A stretch of 5,154 bases of DNA, taken from Thiobacillus sp. GTDB taxonomy: Bacteria; Pseudomonadota; Gammaproteobacteria; Burkholderiales; Thiobacillaceae. Position numbers and translations under genes: made by a program. Of the stretch, positions 1 through 5,154 are shown piece after piece. The notes under the pieces are model-generated. The model was not told the origin of the DNA, ran no database searches, and was given only the letters and a program-made list of their open reading frames with translations. Every line of letters starts with the position of its first letter. Position 1 is the stretch's first letter. The DNA lies in assembly GCA_011391285.1 (NCBI GenBank), contig JAABQU010000076.1, forward strand, positions 1-5,154, written 5' to 3'.

Positions 1-121
1 CACCTTCCTGGCCGTTCTGGAACTCACCAAAGAAACCCTGCTCGACGTGAGCCAGTCCGAGCCATTTGCACCCATTTACGTCAAGCTTCATACCAACATC
101 CATGAACCTGCAACCGAGTGA
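1..121 (+). CDS. scpA: Segregation and condensation protein A, C-terminal end (partial)
   Basis: This is the 3' end of a gene cut by the left window edge; the frame runs from base 2 to a TGA at 119-121 and gives 39 residues. The piece starts [16 protein letters not shown] and continues through FAPIYVKL, which matches the C-terminal winged-helix end of ScpA kleisins, where a VFLAxLEL-type helix precedes a short beta hairpin. In the family, this end of ScpA binds the head of the SMC ATPase while the middle of ScpA binds an ScpB dimer. The adjoining scpB gene, whose start lies inside this coding end, strongly supports the call. The fragment is short, so the identity rests on the motif plus the neighbour. 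The last residues ([10 protein letters not shown]) are a non-conserved tail. Confidence 0.85.
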   Translation, partial: TFLAVLELTKETLLDVSQSEPFAPIYVKLHTNIHEPATE

Positions 122-788
122 TCACCCAGACGATTTGAAGCGCGTGCTGGAAGCCGCACTGCTGGTGGCGGTGGAGCCGCTGTCGCTGAATGAGCTGAAG
201 CGCATGTTCGAACACGACGCGTCCAGCCCGGGCTTGTCCAACGACATGTTGCGCCGCGCGCTCGACGAGTTGCGCGTGGATTGGCAGGGTCGGGGGGTGG
301 AACTGGTGCAGGTGGCGGAAGGCTGGCGCTTTCAGACCCGCGCTGAAATGCAGCCCTGGCTCACCCGTCTGAAAAACGAGAAGCCGCCGCGCTATTCGCG
401 TGCGGTGCTGGAAACGCTGGCCATCATCGCGTATCGCCAGCCGGTGACGCGCGGCGATATCGAAGATATCCGGGGCGTTGCGGTCAACCCCCACATCATC
501 AAGACGCTGGAAGAACGCGGCTGGATCGAGGCCATCGGCCACCGCGACGTGCCGGGGCGTCCCGCGCTGTTTGGCACCACCGGGCATTTCCTCAGCGATC
601 TGAGTTTGCTCAGCTTGTCCGAATTGCCGCCGCTGGATGAGCTTGGCACGCTGGTCACGCCGGATGAAACTGCATTGATTCCGGAATTACGGGCGGAATT
701 GCTGGACAATGACACCCCCCAGACGTTTGGCGCAGTCATTGAAATCGCCTGCGCCGCACTTAGTAGTACAGCCACCGAGACACTTTGA
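102..788 (+). CDS. scpB: Segregation and condensation protein B (ScpB)
   Basis: ScpB is the winged-helix (kite) subunit that dimerises and clamps the ScpA kleisin in the SMC-ScpAB condensin, acting on nucleoid DNA during chromosome segregation. The 228-residue product shows two winged-helix units. The first spans about residues 10-80 ([19 protein letters not shown]). The second spans about 95-170 and carries the family hallmarks [20 protein letters not shown] (99-118), IRGVAVNP (123-130) and [12 protein letters not shown] (149-160), followed by LSELPPL. I chose the ATG at 102, which gives a 20-nt overlap with the scpA stop and suggests translational coupling. A TTG at 66 would add 12 residues of no family resemblance. 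The protein is somewhat longer than the roughly 190-200 aa of classical ScpB because of a C-terminal tail of about 50 residues after LSELPPL. The gene ends 2 nt before rluB. Identity is very secure; the exact start is less so. Confidence 0.95.
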   Translation: MNLQPSDHPDDLKRVLEAALLVAVEPLSLNELKRMFEHDASSPGLSNDMLRRALDELRVDWQGRGVELVQVAEGWRFQTRAEMQPWLTRLKNEKPPRYSRAVLETLAIIAYRQPVTRGDIEDIRGVAVNPHIIKTLEERGWIEAIGHRDVPGRPALFGTTGHFLSDLSLLSLSELPPLDELGTLVTPDETALIPELRAELLDNDTPQTFGAVIEIACAALSSTATETL

Positions 789-790
789 AT

Positions 791-1681
791 ATGGCCCGCC
801 CCTTATCACCCATCCGCCGTTCGCCTACAGCCCCCATGGGGCGGGCGGCGAGCCGCCTGCAGCAGGCCATCGCCCCCGAAGCTGCCAGCGAGCGCCTGCA
901 AAAAGCCCTGGCTTCCGCCGGCGTCGGCTCACGCCGTGAAATGGAGGAGTGGATTGCCGAGGGTCGCGTGCAGGTCAACGGCGAAACCGCCACCATCGGC
1001 AGCAAGGTCGGACCGCGCGACGTGGTCAAGGTCAGCGGCCGCCGCGTCTATCTGCGGTTTGACGAGAAACGCACCCGTATCCTGATTTATCACAAGTCGG
1101 ATGGCGAAATCGTCACCCGCGACGACCCCAAAGGCCGCGCCACCGTGTTCGATTCCCTGCCCAAGCTGCGCGGCGCCAAGTGGATCGCCATCGGCCGGCT
1201 GGATTACAACACCGACGGCCTGATGATTTTTACCACCAATGGCGAACTGGCCAACAACCTGATGCACCCGCGCTTTGAAGTCGAACGCGAATACGCGGTG
1301 CGGGTATTGGGCGAACTGACCGAAGACATGATTGCGCAGCTGATCGCCGGGGTGGAACTCGACGACGGCCCGGCACACGTGCAAAGCTGTTTTGCCGGCG
1401 GCGGCGAAGGCGTCAACAAGTGGTATCGCGTCATCATCAAGGAGGGCCGCAAGCGCGAAGTGCGGCGCCTGTTCGAGCATTTCGGCTTGACTGTGTCGCG
1501 GCTGACCCGCGTCCGCTTCGGTCCGATTGCGCTGCCGCCGCAATTGCGGCGCGGCCAAAAGATGGAACTCGAAGACGATCTGGTCGCGCGCGTGCTCGAA
1601 TGGGCCGAAATGGCACCGAGCCCACGCCGCCAGCTTCGCGGGGTGCCCGACAAGCACACGCGCAAGCCGCGCATGCGCTGA
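791..1681 (+). CDS. rluB: 23S rRNA pseudouridine synthase B (RluB-type, RsuA/RluB/E/F family)
   Basis: The enzyme isomerises a specific uridine to pseudouridine in 23S rRNA (U2605 in E. coli numbering, by family knowledge) in the cytoplasm during ribosome assembly. The 296-residue product has an S4 RNA-binding domain at about 34-81 (ERLQKALASAGVGSRREMEE, then GRVQVNG). The catalytic domain follows, with the signature GRLDYNTDGLMIFTTNGELA; the presumed catalytic Asp is residue 138. The motifs EGRKREVRRLFEHFG (218-232) and TRVRFGPIALP (239-249) are also present. Length is close to E. coli RluB (about 290 aa), and the C-terminus is a short basic tail (RKPRMR). The ATG at 791 lies 2 nt after the scpB stop. 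The ATG at 836 (residue 16) is an alternative that would still keep the whole S4 domain, and neither start has a strong Shine-Dalgarno sequence. RluB is preferred over RsuA or RluE/F because of the length, the full S4 domain and the scpAB linkage common in betaproteobacteria. Confidence 0.93.
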   Translation: MARPLSPIRRSPTAPMGRAASRLQQAIAPEAASERLQKALASAGVGSRREMEEWIAEGRVQVNGETATIGSKVGPRDVVKVSGRRVYLRFDEKRTRILIYHKSDGEIVTRDDPKGRATVFDSLPKLRGAKWIAIGRLDYNTDGLMIFTTNGELANNLMHPRFEVEREYAVRVLGELTEDMIAQLIAGVELDDGPAHVQSCFAGGGEGVNKWYRVIIKEGRKREVRRLFEHFGLTVSRLTRVRFGPIALPPQLRRGQKMELEDDLVARVLEWAEMAPSPRRQLRGVPDKHTRKPRMR

Positions 1682-1693
1682 CAGGCGCGTGCG
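1670..1693 (+). other. GC-rich inverted repeat over the rluB stop codon
   Basis: CGCATGCGC (1670-1678) can pair with GCGCGTGCG (1685-1693) as a nine-pair stem with one G-U pair and a six-base loop, TGACAG, which contains the rluB stop codon. No T-run follows, so it is not a standard intrinsic terminator. It may be a processed 3' end or a chance pairing in GC-rich DNA. Confidence 0.3.
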
Positions 1694-1722
1694 GGAATCC
1701 GCTGTGGCGGGTTGGGCTGTTA

Positions 1723-1751
1723 ATTGCATGAGGCTTCGCCTGGATTGCATG
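1723..1751. repeat. Direct repeat ATTGCATG x2, 21-bp period
   Basis: ATTGCATG occurs at 1723-1730 and again at 1744-1751. The start-to-start distance of 21 bp is two helical turns. Between the copies lies a small inverted repeat, AGGC-TTC-GCCT (1731-1741). The arrangement would suit a dimeric DNA-binding protein on one face of the helix, but no regulator is identified and chance is possible. Confidence 0.4.
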
Positions 1752-1758
1752 GCCGGCA

Positions 1759-1776
1759 CATCGACCTGCATCGACC
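1759..1776. repeat. Short direct repeat CATCGACC x2, 10-bp period
   Basis: CATCGACC is repeated at 1759-1766 and 1769-1776 with two bases (TG) between the copies. It lies just downstream of the ATTGCATG pair. It is short, and its function is unknown. Confidence 0.35.
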
Positions 1777-2091
1777 CCCTCCAATCAGCAACGCTGCGCC
1801 CGCCACCGATCAATCTGGCTGACTCAGTGACCTCATCCAGCAATCAATATCAACGACCGCAGCGTGGCGGCTCCCGCGGTCTGCTGCAATCGGACGCTCA
1901 GCCGGGTCGCCGTTGGAAAATGATCCCGGTGCTCGGTGGATTCGGCTAAACGGCCTATATTTACAAACTCGTCCCGGCCAGCCTCTCCTTGGAGGGACCT
2001 GTTCGGGGCCAGTCCGTGAAGACAGTTGCGCGAGGCTGCTGTGCAGTCGAGCTATCTTTGCGGTGCAAGTGGGGTGAGTCGAACCAAGGCG

Positions 2092-2124
2092 GCGCATGGC
2101 GTGGGTGGGTCCTGCCGAATGCGC
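2092..2124 (+). promoter_or_regulatory. Candidate leader hairpin just upstream of the cyclase start
   Basis: GCGCAT-GGC (2092-2100) pairs with GCC-(GA)-ATGCGC (2114-2124). This makes nine base pairs interrupted by a two-base bulge, with a 13-base G/T-rich loop, GTGGGTGGGTCCT (2101-2113). It ends 6 nt before the GGG (2131-2133) that is the best ribosome-binding candidate for the ATG at 2139, so it could modulate translation start. It does not match a riboswitch class I know. Confidence 0.35.
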
Positions 2125-2138
2125 AGAACAGGGCAATC

Positions 2139-3794
2139 ATGCAAATAGGAAACTGGACATGGCTGACCAGCTGCCTGGTCGGTACCGTGATCGGCAAGCC
2201 GAAGTACTTGGCCAGCCATCTATCGCTCGGCATCTGCCGGTTTAAATGGATCAGCGCGGCGGCCATTCCGCTGTGGCTGATCGCCTGGCGATACCAGCAG
2301 GAACTCGCGCTTAATGATTATGCCGCGATGGGCGCCGTGATGTACCCCCAGGATCCGGTGGCAGGGGCAAAAGTGCTGGTCGGCGCGACATTCGCGCTCG
2401 GGATCGTGTCCTGCCTGTATCTGATTCTGACCCCAACCAGGCAGATTTCCATCGCGCGAGCCCGGCAGATACTGGTGCGCTCTTCCACTGGCATACTGCT
2501 GTGCGAGGGCTTGCAGGTGGGCCTGACCTTTGGCCAGCACCAGGTTCATTACACCAGCTACAGCCTGGCGCTGCTGATGACTCTGTCCCTGGTGCCGCTG
2601 TCGCTGCGCGCCCTGATGGCCTTGCTCGCGGCCGCCATGCTGATCCCCATGCTCGTTGCCTTCAACTTCTACCCACAGGCTGGCCCGGCGTTCTACACGT
2701 CCTATGTTGCTCATTCGACCACCCCGCTCGCGTTCGGTGTGTTCGGCATCCTGATCAATCAGTGGCATTGGCGGGACTTCAAGGCCAAGCGGCTGGTTGA
2801 TCTGCGTCTTGCACACCGCACCCGCCAGCTCGAACAGCAGAAACGGATCATCGAGGCCCAGCAGGCCGAATCCGTGCGGCAGAAGCTCGAAGCGGAACGC
2901 CGCGGCCAGCAGTTGCTGAATGCCCTGTCCAGCGCGCTGACCCGTCCGGTCGCCGAGGAGTATCAGCAGTTCGGGCGGTTCACCCCGACAATGCGAACCG
3001 TGTGCGTCATCGCCTGCGATGCGGTCGGCTTTTCGGAAACCTGCACGAAACTGCAGCCGGGGCGGATCGTCGACGAGTTGCGCAAGTTTTTCACCCGTTT
3101 TGATGCGGCGTGCCTCAAGGTCCAGGTCGAGCCACTGCGCGCGCAGGGAGACTCGCGCATCGCGCTCGCCGGGCTGTGGAACGACGATCCTGGCCTGATA
3201 CATCAGTCGGTGATCAATGCGGTGCTGGCCATGGTCGATTTCCGGCAGGCCTTGCCATGCCTGGGCGAGGTGCCACAAGAACCGTATGCGGGCGTATCCA
3301 AGGTGCTGTGGCCGGCCCGGATCGGAATTACCCTGGGATCCGCCTTCATCGGGGTCATCAACACGACGGCAGAAGAGGCGGGCGCAGCGAACCCTGCGGG
3401 GGAGGGACAGGCGACAGCCCACGAAGGAAGGCTCTGGTTCGACGTCTGGGGCGACGCCGTCAATGTCGCGGCACGCCTCGAGCAGAATGCCCCGCCCAAC
3501 GGCATTCTGGTTCGCGAGTCAGTGCTGTGGGAAACACGCGGGCTGTTCGATCATGGCCCGATCCATGCCATCCAGGTGAAGAACACGACCATCCCCGACA
3601 GCGCGGAGATCTACGGCATCAGCGCGCCCTACCGGGACGCGCAGGGCAAGCCGAACGACGCGTTCTGGCGGGTGTACCATGCGCGCGACCTCTCGCCTGC
3701 CAGGCCAAACCCGCGAGGGACGCTGAGCACGGCGGAGGACTCAGGCGGAGCGGCCCGTCACAGCGCCCACGCCACGGATGCGCTGAACAGCTGA
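2139..3794 (+). CDS. Membrane-bound class III adenylate/guanylate cyclase (six-TM type)
   Basis: The protein probably makes a cyclic nucleotide, most likely cAMP from ATP, at the inner membrane. The 551-residue product has hydrophobic segments at about 36-50, 77-98, 110-130, 141-155, 158-176 and 193-208. A charged Gln/Glu-rich helical linker follows (about 213-262), and then the catalytic domain (about 284-497). Catalytic features seen are metal Asp294 (in CDAVGFSE), metal Asp338 (in AQGDSR), adenine-selecting Asp435 and Asn442/Arg446 (in WFDVWGDAVNVAARLE). Two features are odd: Arg334 stands where the substrate-selecting Lys (KTIGD-type motif) normally is, and an Ala/Gly-rich insert lies at about 409-430. 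Arg334 with Asp435 favours ATP over GTP, but activity is an inference. About 50 C-terminal residues look disordered. I chose the ATG at 2139 because GGG lies 5 nt upstream; the frame opens earlier at TTG 1989, but that extra stretch is not protein-like. No sensor domain is recognised in the membrane part. The 3' end overlaps the convergent barrel gene. Confidence 0.88.
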   Translation: MQIGNWTWLTSCLVGTVIGKPKYLASHLSLGICRFKWISAAAIPLWLIAWRYQQELALNDYAAMGAVMYPQDPVAGAKVLVGATFALGIVSCLYLILTPTRQISIARARQILVRSSTGILLCEGLQVGLTFGQHQVHYTSYSLALLMTLSLVPLSLRALMALLAAAMLIPMLVAFNFYPQAGPAFYTSYVAHSTTPLAFGVFGILINQWHWRDFKAKRLVDLRLAHRTRQLEQQKRIIEAQQAESVRQKLEAERRGQQLLNALSSALTRPVAEEYQQFGRFTPTMRTVCVIACDAVGFSETCTKLQPGRIVDELRKFFTRFDAACLKVQVEPLRAQGDSRIALAGLWNDDPGLIHQSVINAVLAMVDFRQALPCLGEVPQEPYAGVSKVLWPARIGITLGSAFIGVINTTAEEAGAANPAGEGQATAHEGRLWFDVWGDAVNVAARLEQNAPPNGILVRESVLWETRGLFDHGPIHAIQVKNTTIPDSAEIYGISAPYRDAQGKPNDAFWRVYHARDLSPARPNPRGTLSTAEDSGGAARHSAHATDALNS

Positions 3795-4924
3795 AAGCGG
3801 CCGAGTTCCGGCTTCATTTCCGGCGCGGCGTTGTACTGGTATCCGAATTCGATCATGCTGCCCTGGATGCCGGTGTAGCTCACGCCCGCCCCCCAAGACC
3901 ATTCCTGGATGGTGTCCGTCGTGAAGCCGCCCCGGACAATCCATTCGGGTCTGACCATCTGCTCCACGCCGATCGACAGGCGGGCCAGTTCGACCGAGCC
4001 CAGATAGTCCGTTCCCAGATGGATGTAGTGCACATCGGCGTAGGCGCCGCCCCCTTGCCAGCTTTTGCCCACGCCCAGACGGACGAGGGTCGTCAGGATG
4101 TCCTCGTCGCTTGACCCCAGGGGTGTTCCGGGCGGCAGCAGAAAGGGGGGCACCGGAAGCGGTATCGGGGTGAGGTTGGACAGGTCGCTGTCCGCGTCCA
4201 GCAAGCCCAGACCCGCGACGGCCCCCCACGTCCAGCCGGATCCGAGGTCGCCAAGCAGTCCGAATTCGACATCCGCGCCTTTCAGCGCCGTCTCTACCCT
4301 GCCGGGGAGTCCGCCGAGCTCGGCGATCGCGCTTTCCCGCATCAGGTCGGCATCCAGCAGGCGGACCTGCATGCCCCAGGCGAGCCTGTCCGACAATCGC
4401 CTGCTGTATCCCACGAAAAACTCGTTCGACTCGACCTCATTGTTGAATCCCTGCAAGGCGGTGGAATCCAGCGTGTCCGTTCGGGCAAACGCCAGCGACC
4501 AGGTGCCTGGCATGGCTTGCGGCTGGAAGCTCACCGCGCCGATGACTGCCTGCACCAGGGCGCCCGATTCGGAAGGTGACTCGATCAGCGCGGCCGAGCC
4601 GGTGCTCGGGGAGGGCTGCTTGTGCCAGTCATCCGACGCCGGGTTCTTCGAGGCGCCGCCCGGAAAAGCCACCGAGGCGTGCCGCCCCAGCGTGGAGGGG
4701 TAGTTGCTCTGCCTGTCCATGGAGATCGCCAGGCGCAATTCCCAGGCTTCGTCGAACAAATCGGATGCGCAAGCAGCCCCTGGAATCAACAGGGTCAGAC
4801 CCGAGAGGGCGCCGGCCAGATGGTGGCGTTTCAATGCAAGACCGTTCAGCCTGGTGCGGGGTTCGATGTCGGGATCGTGCAGATAGTCGAATACTTGGGG
4901 CGAAATGAGCGGTTCTTTGTTCAT
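3758..4924 (-). CDS. Putative outer-membrane beta-barrel protein, function unknown
   Basis: I do not recognise a named family with certainty. The 388-residue product begins with a polar stretch (residues 1-31), then a basic KRHH, a hydrophobic core (36-50) and a likely signal peptidase I site after ACA (51-53), giving a mature start of SDLFDEAWEL. From about residue 140 it shows repeated amphipathic strands of alternating pattern separated by Gly/Asp turns, for example TWSLAFAR, FFVGYSRR, LAWGMQVRLL, YADVHYIHLG, MIEFGYQY. It closes with a barrel-like last strand, LFSASVAWAL, whose final residue is Leu rather than the usual Phe or Trp. A Pro-rich loop lies at 252-268. An NPA motif near the mature N-terminus (94-96) and the length recall FadL/OMPP1 transporters, but that resemblance is weak. 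The ATG at 4924 is set by GGGAG six bases upstream. The gene is convergent with the cyclase. Confidence 0.75.
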   Translation of the reverse strand: MNKEPLISPQVFDYLHDPDIEPRTRLNGLALKRHHLAGALSGLTLLIPGAACASDLFDEAWELRLAISMDRQSNYPSTLGRHASVAFPGGASKNPASDDWHKQPSPSTGSAALIESPSESGALVQAVIGAVSFQPQAMPGTWSLAFARTDTLDSTALQGFNNEVESNEFFVGYSRRLSDRLAWGMQVRLLDADLMRESAIAELGGLPGRVETALKGADVEFGLLGDLGSGWTWGAVAGLGLLDADSDLSNLTPIPLPVPPFLLPPGTPLGSSDEDILTTLVRLGVGKSWQGGGAYADVHYIHLGTDYLGSVELARLSIGVEQMVRPEWIVRGGFTTDTIQEWSWGAGVSYTGIQGSMIEFGYQYNAAPEMKPELGRFQLFSASVAWAL

Positions 4925-4930
4925 ATGAGT

Positions 4931-4935
4931 CTCCC
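4931..4935 (-). promoter_or_regulatory. Ribosome-binding site of the barrel protein gene
   Basis: GGGAG on the minus strand ends six bases before the ATG at 4924-4922. It is the strongest ribosome-binding match in the window, and it decides this start over the in-frame TTG at 4996, which would lie in the upstream terminator. Confidence 0.75.
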
Positions 4936-4952
4936 TGTAGTGAATCCTGGCC

Positions 4953-4982
4953 GTTATGCCCTGCTTCAAGGTTGCTTTTGAA
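4953..4982 (-). promoter_or_regulatory. Weak sigma-70-like promoter candidate for the barrel gene
   Basis: On the minus strand, TTCAAA (4982-4977) and CATAAC (4958-4953) are separated by 18 bases. Each matches four of six consensus positions. The site sits between the terminator and the ribosome-binding site, where a promoter would be expected, but the match is modest. Confidence 0.25.
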
Positions 4983-5007
4983 AAGGAGCCGGCCAACCGG
5001 TTCGGCT
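4981..5007 (-). terminator. Probable intrinsic terminator after the TM-helix channel gene
   Basis: On the minus strand AGCCG (5007-5003) pairs with CGGCT (4991-4987), with a possible inner AA/TT pairing in the intervening AACCGGTT region. CCTTTT follows directly (4986-4981). The stem starts at the last base of the upstream stop codon, a common position. The T-run is short, so efficiency is uncertain. It would separate the channel gene from the barrel gene. Confidence 0.55.
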
Positions 5008-5154
5008 TACTTATCGGTCATCCGCTTGATTACGCCCGCCGCCCACTCGCGGCCGCCCAGACCGAACGCCAGCGCGAACGCCAGGCCGATCGCACCGAAG
5101 CCGATCTGGAAAGCGGCAGTGAGCAGGGCGGTGCCGATCGCCAGTTGCTCCAGC
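5007..5154 (-). CDS. TM-helix (MscS-related) channel-like membrane protein, C-terminal end (partial)
   Basis: The gene runs in from the right edge on the minus strand and ends at a TAA (5009-5007), leaving 48 full codons. The residues include a hydrophobic helix, AIGLAFALAFGLGGREWAAG, then a short basic end, VIKRMTDK. The GLAFALAFGLGGRE pattern is the signature of the conserved TM-helix repeat found in small-conductance mechanosensitive channel relatives and in MscS TM3-like segments, which line an inner-membrane pore. Because the protein stops eight residues after this helix, it lacks the large cytoplasmic MscS vestibule domain. It therefore looks like the TM-helix-repeat subfamily rather than a full MscS, and a role in osmotic or ion flux is inference. 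The upstream part is outside the window, so the repeat number is unknown. Confidence 0.75.
   Translation of the reverse strand, partial: LEQLAIGTALLTAAFQIGFGAIGLAFALAFGLGGREWAAGVIKRMTDK

Larger units (their letters stand above)
1682..2138. other. Non-coding interval between rluB and the cyclase gene
   Basis: I recognise no gene in this 457-nt stretch. Several frames are open through parts of it on both strands, but their translations are Arg/Pro/Ser-rich, lack domain-like patterns and start without a convincing ribosome site. The stretch holds two short direct-repeat pairs (1723-1751 and 1759-1776), an AT-rich patch TATATTTACAAACT (1956-1969) in otherwise GC-rich DNA that could hold a -10 element, and a hairpin close to the cyclase start (2092-2124). 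I found no convincing tRNA and no riboswitch core I know. It must contain the end of the scpAB-rluB transcript and probably the cyclase promoter, but I cannot place either firmly. Confidence 0.6.

Noticed and set aside
929..1843. A 304-codon open frame on the minus strand opposite rluB
   Set aside because: The rluB frame carries the S4 and pseudouridine synthase motifs. The antisense translation has none and no good ribosome site.
1956..1969. AT-rich TATATTTACAAACT as a cyclase promoter -10
   Set aside because: No acceptable -35 hexamer lies 16-18 bp upstream, so I mention it only within the interval description.
2071..2090. GAGTCGAACC, whose complement GGTTCGACTC resembles a tRNA T-loop
   Set aside because: The flanking bases do not form the five-pair T-stem, and no acceptor, D or anticodon arm can be built around it.
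1810..2136. A possible small gene on the minus strand in the rluB-cyclase interval
   Set aside because: The translation is Ser/Arg/Pro-rich, with no recognisable motif and no convincing ribosome site. It looks like chance openness in GC-rich DNA.
1989..2138. Upstream extension of the cyclase to the TTG at 1989
   Set aside because: The extra 50 residues show no membrane or domain pattern. The ATG at 2139 has GGG at proper spacing and starts just before the first membrane segment.
1682..2138. Cyclic-di-GMP or other riboswitch in the cyclase leader
   Set aside because: None of the conserved core segments I know for c-di-GMP, cobalamin, TPP or SAM riboswitches could be found.
2220..3422. A 400-codon open frame on the minus strand opposite the cyclase gene
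   Set aside because: It is antisense to a gene with clear domain motifs. Its translation is rich in Arg, Gln, His and Gly without recognisable motifs, as expected of a GC-rich shadow frame.
3110..4114. A 334-codon open frame on the plus strand spanning the cyclase 3' end and the barrel gene
   Set aside because: The translation is Arg/Pro/Gly-rich and crosses two well-supported genes in wrong frames.

Overview
The window looks like a chromosomal segment from a GC-rich Proteobacterium, most likely a betaproteobacterium. The basis is the scpA-scpB-rluB order, the betaproteobacterial flavour of the ScpB and RluB sequences, and an outer-membrane barrel protein that implies a Gram-negative envelope. 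The genus cannot be fixed from this sequence alone. There is no rRNA, tRNA, CRISPR array, transposase or integrase.

Left part (1-1681, plus strand): a housekeeping block. It holds the last 39 codons of scpA, then scpB (start overlapping the scpA stop by 20 nt), then rluB (starting 2 nt after the scpB stop). ScpA and ScpB are the accessory subunits of the SMC condensin that organises and segregates the chromosome. RluB is a pseudouridine synthase of 23S rRNA. The tight packing implies one transcript.

Middle part (1682-3794): a 457-nt non-coding stretch with short direct repeats and two candidate hairpins leads into a membrane-bound class III nucleotidyl cyclase of 551 aa. It has about six N-terminal membrane segments, a coiled-coil linker and a C-terminal catalytic domain. 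The metal-binding Asp pair, the adenine-selecting Asp and the Asn/Arg transition-state pair are all visible. The usual substrate-selecting Lys is Arg, and an Ala/Gly-rich insertion of about 20 residues lies just before the DVWGD motif. This is the most interesting gene in the window.

Right part (3758-5154, minus strand): a predicted outer-membrane beta-barrel protein of 388 aa with an unusually long stretch before its signal-peptide core. It converges on the cyclase gene and overlaps it by 37 nt. Upstream of it on the same strand is the C-terminal end of a TM-helix (MscS-related) channel-like membrane protein, followed by a plausible intrinsic terminator. The cyclase and the barrel protein are neighbours, but nothing in the sequence shows that they work together.
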